Origin: Setaria digitata
Lineage: Eukaryota; Nematoda; Chromadorea; Rhabditida; Setariidae
Assembly: GCA_003640385.1 (NCBI GenBank)
Contig: RCAB01000725.1
Coordinates: forward strand, 1-23,955
Reading direction: 5' to 3'
Length of the DNA: 23,955 bases
The notes under the pieces are model-generated. The model was given only the letters and a program-made list of their open reading frames with translations. It was not told where the DNA came from and did not search any database. The translations under genes and the position numbers were made by a program. Of this stretch, positions 21,101 through 23,955 are shown in pieces. The first letter of the stretch is position 1; each line of letters opens with the position of its first letter.

Positions 21101-21310
21101 ATGACAAGGTTATCACTAAATGATGACATGAAAATGAAACTAAACGATTCGTTCAGTTCTGCTCCTATTTTCAAAATTCCATGGCTGGCAAACAGGATGA
21201 GACATATATGTTTTCATAGCGACATCGCCGACCTGCTAAACGGATTCAGAATCTTGCAAATTCGACTTTTGAATGACCTTGTGCCTAGCGGCTATGTTCG
21301 GAGGGTCTAG
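21101..21310 (+). CDS. Hypothetical 69-aa ORF upstream of exostosin gene
   Basis: ATG at 21101 to TAG at 21308-21310 gives 69 residues of balanced composition, unlike the homopolymer-derived frames elsewhere. The start is Met/Lys/Asp/Asn-rich (LNDDMKMKLNDS) and the end is Leu/Arg-rich (LLNGFRILQIRLLNDL). I see no signal peptide, membrane segment or known domain. It ends 45 bases before the TTTTTCAG site of the exostosin gene, on the same strand, so it could lie in that gene's outron or promoter, be a small separate gene, or be chance in a GC-richer patch. I do not recognise a family. Confidence 0.15.
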   Translation: MTRLSLNDDMKMKLNDSFSSAPIFKIPWLANRMRHICFHSDIADLLNGFRILQIRLLNDLVPSGYVRRV

Positions 21311-21354
21311 TGCGGTGGTTCATGAATTTTCGACTTACCTTCTGTGATGAATGC

Positions 21355-21362
21355 TTTTTCAG
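21355..21362 (+). other. Probable SL trans-splice acceptor (TTTTTCAG)
   Basis: A perfect TTTTTCAG lies 90 bases before the exostosin ATG with no donor-bearing upstream exon in evidence. In nematodes this consensus marks where the spliced leader is added to the pre-mRNA. No gene lies close upstream on the same strand apart from the doubtful ORF at 21101, so an SL1-type single-gene outron is more likely than a downstream operon position. It could instead be an ordinary cis acceptor for a distant 5' UTR exon. Confidence 0.55.
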
Positions 21363-21380
21363 ACTAGTCGGCTGAAGAAA

Positions 21381-21430
21381 ATGTGGATTTCTGAATGTTC
21401 ACTTGGTTTGAAAATTAGCTGATGCTTTAA
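21381..21430 (+). promoter_or_regulatory. Two upstream ORFs in the exostosin leader
   Basis: If the mRNA starts after 21362, it meets two ATGs before the main one. The first (21381) encodes 13 residues and stops at TGA 21420-21422, in the same frame as the main ORF. The second ATG (21422) overlaps that stop as TGATG and is followed by one Leu codon and TAA (21428-21430). The in-frame TGA at 21420 also fixes 21453 as the first usable start for the protein. Such uORFs often lower translation; that they do so here is inference. Confidence 0.4.
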
Positions 21431-21452
21431 ACCAAGCTTTAGAACAGAAAGT

Positions 21453-23524
21453 ATGAAAGCTGCTGGACGTTACTCATTACTGGGACTTTTCCTGTTAATG
21501 TTCGCATTGTTTATGATGTATCAGTATTACATCAAATTGATAGTAACAATACCTGCAATACAATCTTATATAACTGAGACCGAGTTGTTTAATAGCCAAG
21601 TGATATTTCATGCCGAAGAATGGCCAGTCAAGTATGTTTAATATTCTTAAAATCAGAAATATGGAAAACAGATGAGTAATTTTAAAGTGAAGAGAACTTT
21701 AGGTTAACAGCTATTTATTTATTTCTGTAAAGTTAAGAAAGAAAGATTTGCTTTTCTACTGAAGTTTCTTACTTTAGAGTTTTTCTTAAATGTCCGAAAA
21801 ATAAAAAATGATTGATTTAATTAAAAATAGTTCGTACTATGATATTTTCTGGATTAGACTTTTAGAAATGAAAAGATGGAAAGAGAAGAGGCTATTTTTA
21901 TCAGACAATAGAAGAATATTAGTTGTGAGAAGGAAATTTTTATGAGGAGTAATTTCCTTTTTTTTTTTTTTTTCTAGAATTTCTGAGTGTACGATGTCAC
22001 AGTGCTTCGATTTGTCACGCTGTTTAATGCACGACGCATTTCGCGTTTATGTTTATCCCTCGGACAACAGCTCGACAATGTCTATCGTATATAGTAATAT
22101 ACTGAAAGTAAGATAAGATCATATTGTTATACGCAGTAGTTCTTATTTTCTGTATTTTACTATAACTTGCTTGAAATTTTAGAGATAATGATCTTTTCTT
22201 TCCACTATTCGAATCAAGAATGTTAAATAAAAAAAGTAAAAACTTATGCTTTCTGGATTTTCGTTTACAGTACAGTGAAGAAGTAAATGTGATCATTGGG
22301 GATTAGTGATAAATTGCTAGCTAACAATTTTTTAGGAGTTGTGTCTTGCATTCATTAATGGTTGAATCAGATGTGCAGTCTCACTTTCAATTGAAATTTG
22401 AGACTTTAGATTTTTAGTTTTTCCTCCATCATCAAACATTTGATTACTGTTTGTTGATTTAACAAGTTTGGGGATTGGTTTTTCTTTTTTTAGGTTATCC
22501 GAGAAAGCATTTATTATACTGACGATCCTCAAAAAGCTTGCCTCTTTGTGCTAAGTATCGATACTGTAGATCGGGATCGAAGAAGGTATAGGAAGTGGAT
22601 TGTTCTTCAGTTGCTTATTTTCTTCCAGTTAGGTCATAGTCTTATGATCCTATATTTTCAGCGAAAATTACGTGAAATATGTTAATGAATTAATTGGGAA
22701 TTTGCCGGCTGAAATTTGGAACAGCGGACGTAATCATATTATATTTAATTTGTATCACGGTACATATCCAAATTATTCAGATCACGAACTTGGTTTTGAT
22801 ACAGGATATGCGCTTATTGCTCGTGCTAGCGCAAATACTCGGGTCAGTTCTCCTTCTCAAGGCTTTTCTATTCACTGCTTTGATTTTTCAGCAGAAGTGT
22901 TATGCGAAAGTTTTTAAACAGGTCAATATTTTCAGATATTCAGGGAAAAATTTGATCTATCCTTTCCATTGTTTCATAAGGAACATCCATTAAGAACGAC
23001 TGTAAAGGTTTGTTTTAAATCTTTTAAATTTATGAGTGACAAACATGTGATTTCTATGAGTTCTTTTCGGTTTTTTTTTTTTTCTTACTTTCTTGGAATA
23101 CTTTAACTTTCCGAGTTCTGAAACGTTTCTCTTAATGTATTTTGAATCAAGTGAAGCGTCATCCTTCACAAAATGATAGTTGTCGTCACCTTTGTAAAGT
23201 TGGTAATGTGTGATACTGATTAGAGCTGTTGTGGATAAAAGTAAATGATAACACTAAAAATGATCGAAAATGCCGAAGCTTCATGAAGAGTGAAAATAAA
23301 ATTGTATGTTTTCAGACAGACTGGTCATTAAAATTGAAAGACAAGTACTTGGTAACTTTCAAAGGTAAACGATACGTTTATGGTATTGGTTCAGAAACTC
23401 GTGATTCCCTTTACCATCTCCACAATGGACAGTCTGTCGTAATGGTTACGACATGTAAGCATAATACAGACTGGAAAAAATATAAGGATGAGCGTTGCGA
23501 AGAGGATAATGTTGAGTATGATCG
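21453..23524 (+). CDS. Exostosin EXT1/RIB-1 (heparan sulfate polymerase subunit), 3' end missing
   Basis: Exons are 21453-21631, 21978-22107, 22494-22585, 22662-22842, 22936-23007 and 23316-23524. All junctions have GT donors and AG acceptors (three end TTTTCAG) and join in frame to 287 codons plus two bases. Residues 1-6 are a short basic tail and about 7-27 a signal anchor ([15 protein letters not shown]), giving a type II Golgi/ER membrane protein. A Cys-rich neck follows ([14 protein letters not shown], 62-75), then the GT47 exostosin domain: FRVYVYP (81-87), [14 protein letters not shown] (118-131), [20 protein letters not shown] (154-173), [13 protein letters not shown] (178-190), FKGKRY (233-238), then HNGQSV and TTCKH. 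Possible N-glycosylation sites are NSS (90) and NYS (171). These blocks match animal EXT1. The family adds GlcA (with GlcNAc, in complex with the EXT2/RIB-2 partner) to growing heparan sulfate. C. elegans rib-1 is about 380 residues and lacks the C-terminal GT64 domain, so roughly 95 residues should follow outside the window. The exon 4 donor (GTCAGT) is weak but the alignment supports it. Confidence 0.93.
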
Positions 23525-23955
23525 GTAACTATTAATTGACTGCAGATTGTGAGCCATCCTACTTCAAATGGATAAATTACTTCCCATTCAGAAATCTAAA
23601 CGAATTAAGCCGAAAATTGTTATAAAATCGATTGCAGAAGTAAACAAAATGATTTTTTTATGCACAATCTGAATGTATGTTCCTAATCTATTCATCGTTT
23701 TAACATAATTTCTCGTGCGTTTGCATGTGGATTTTATAAAATTAGTTTAGGTCAAATTATTCTGAACGTTAGTTATGTTGTCGATCTCTTCAACTAAATA
23801 ATGATGAAATCATCTAAAATTGGGGCACGAAAAGTTTGAGATATCAAAATATATCAAAACTGATGACAGAGTGATCCTAAGAGCTACAGCGTGACAAAAG
23901 ATTAAACCACTACGTTTTTTTTTTATTCTTCCAGTTTTTTTTTTTTTTTTTTTTT
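23525..23955 (+). other. Start of intron 6 of the exostosin gene, cut by window end
   Basis: Intron 6 opens with GTAACT at 23525. The next codon must begin with CG. The acceptor-like GCAG at 23541-23544 would give a stop after two codons, so it is not used. CTTCCAG at 23928-23934 is followed only by T21 to the window end and shows no EXT1-like coding. The expected next block (the family's conserved CLVPRGRRLGSFRF-type region) is not seen, so the remaining exons lie beyond 23955. Confidence 0.7.

Noticed and set aside
21333..21338. GTAAGT donor on the minus strand (ACTTAC on plus), hinting at a divergent gene
   Set aside because: The minus strand around it has only short frames and no supporting acceptor; a single hexamer is weak evidence.
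21381..21422. WISEC in the uORF resembles KISEC at the start of exostosin exon 2
   Set aside because: The match is only about 12 bases with one difference and has no flanking similarity, so I take it as coincidence and not as an exon duplication.
1..23955. Transposon, SL RNA gene, tRNA, rRNA or CRISPR array
   Set aside because: I looked for transposase-like frames, terminal inverted repeats, the SL1 exon sequence, tRNA A/B box pairs and regularly spaced identical repeats, and saw none that I can support by eye.

Overview
The window looks like nuclear DNA of a nematode. Three things suggest this: a strongly A+T-rich composition with very many A and T homopolymers, introns that mostly end in TTTTCAG or TTTTAG/CTAG-type acceptors, and a perfect TTTTTCAG just upstream of the only convincing gene, the usual form of an SL trans-splice acceptor. 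A clade III (spirurid or filarial) worm would fit, but that is inference; nothing in the sequence names the species. The window begins in an A run and ends in a T run, and two N bases sit inside homopolymers, which suggests a contig whose ends are assembly breaks.

About the first 21.3 kb holds no gene that I can support. It is a gene desert of A/T tracts, simple repeats (CT, GA, TA, ATT, CAT, TTG and TGAA/TGGA types) and their decayed forms. Within it are longer structures: a diverged tandem array with a period of about 104 bp (7767-8405), a second one with a period of about 125-178 bp (14757-15250), a 173-bp spaced direct repeat (13479-13686), a 31-bp triple repeat (4725-4812), a 16-bp perfect inverted repeat (3609-3657) and a purine/pyrimidine-alternating tract (12727-13015). 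A few islands have richer composition (2560-2830, 9536-9880, 20241-20470, 21090-21350). They may be regulatory DNA or decayed exons; none is proven.

The one clear gene is at 21453-23524, plus strand, continuing past the window: the nematode EXT1/rib-1 exostosin, a GT47 glycosyltransferase of heparan sulfate chain synthesis. Six exons splice in frame to give 287 residues plus two bases of the next codon: a type II membrane anchor followed by about three quarters of the exostosin domain. The rest of the domain should lie beyond the terminal T run. A TTTTTCAG site 90 bp before the ATG and two short upstream ORFs give this gene a distinctive leader. I found no new defence, mobile or enzymatic system here. 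The most unusual content is the hidden higher-order repeat structure in the desert and the uORF leader of the exostosin gene.
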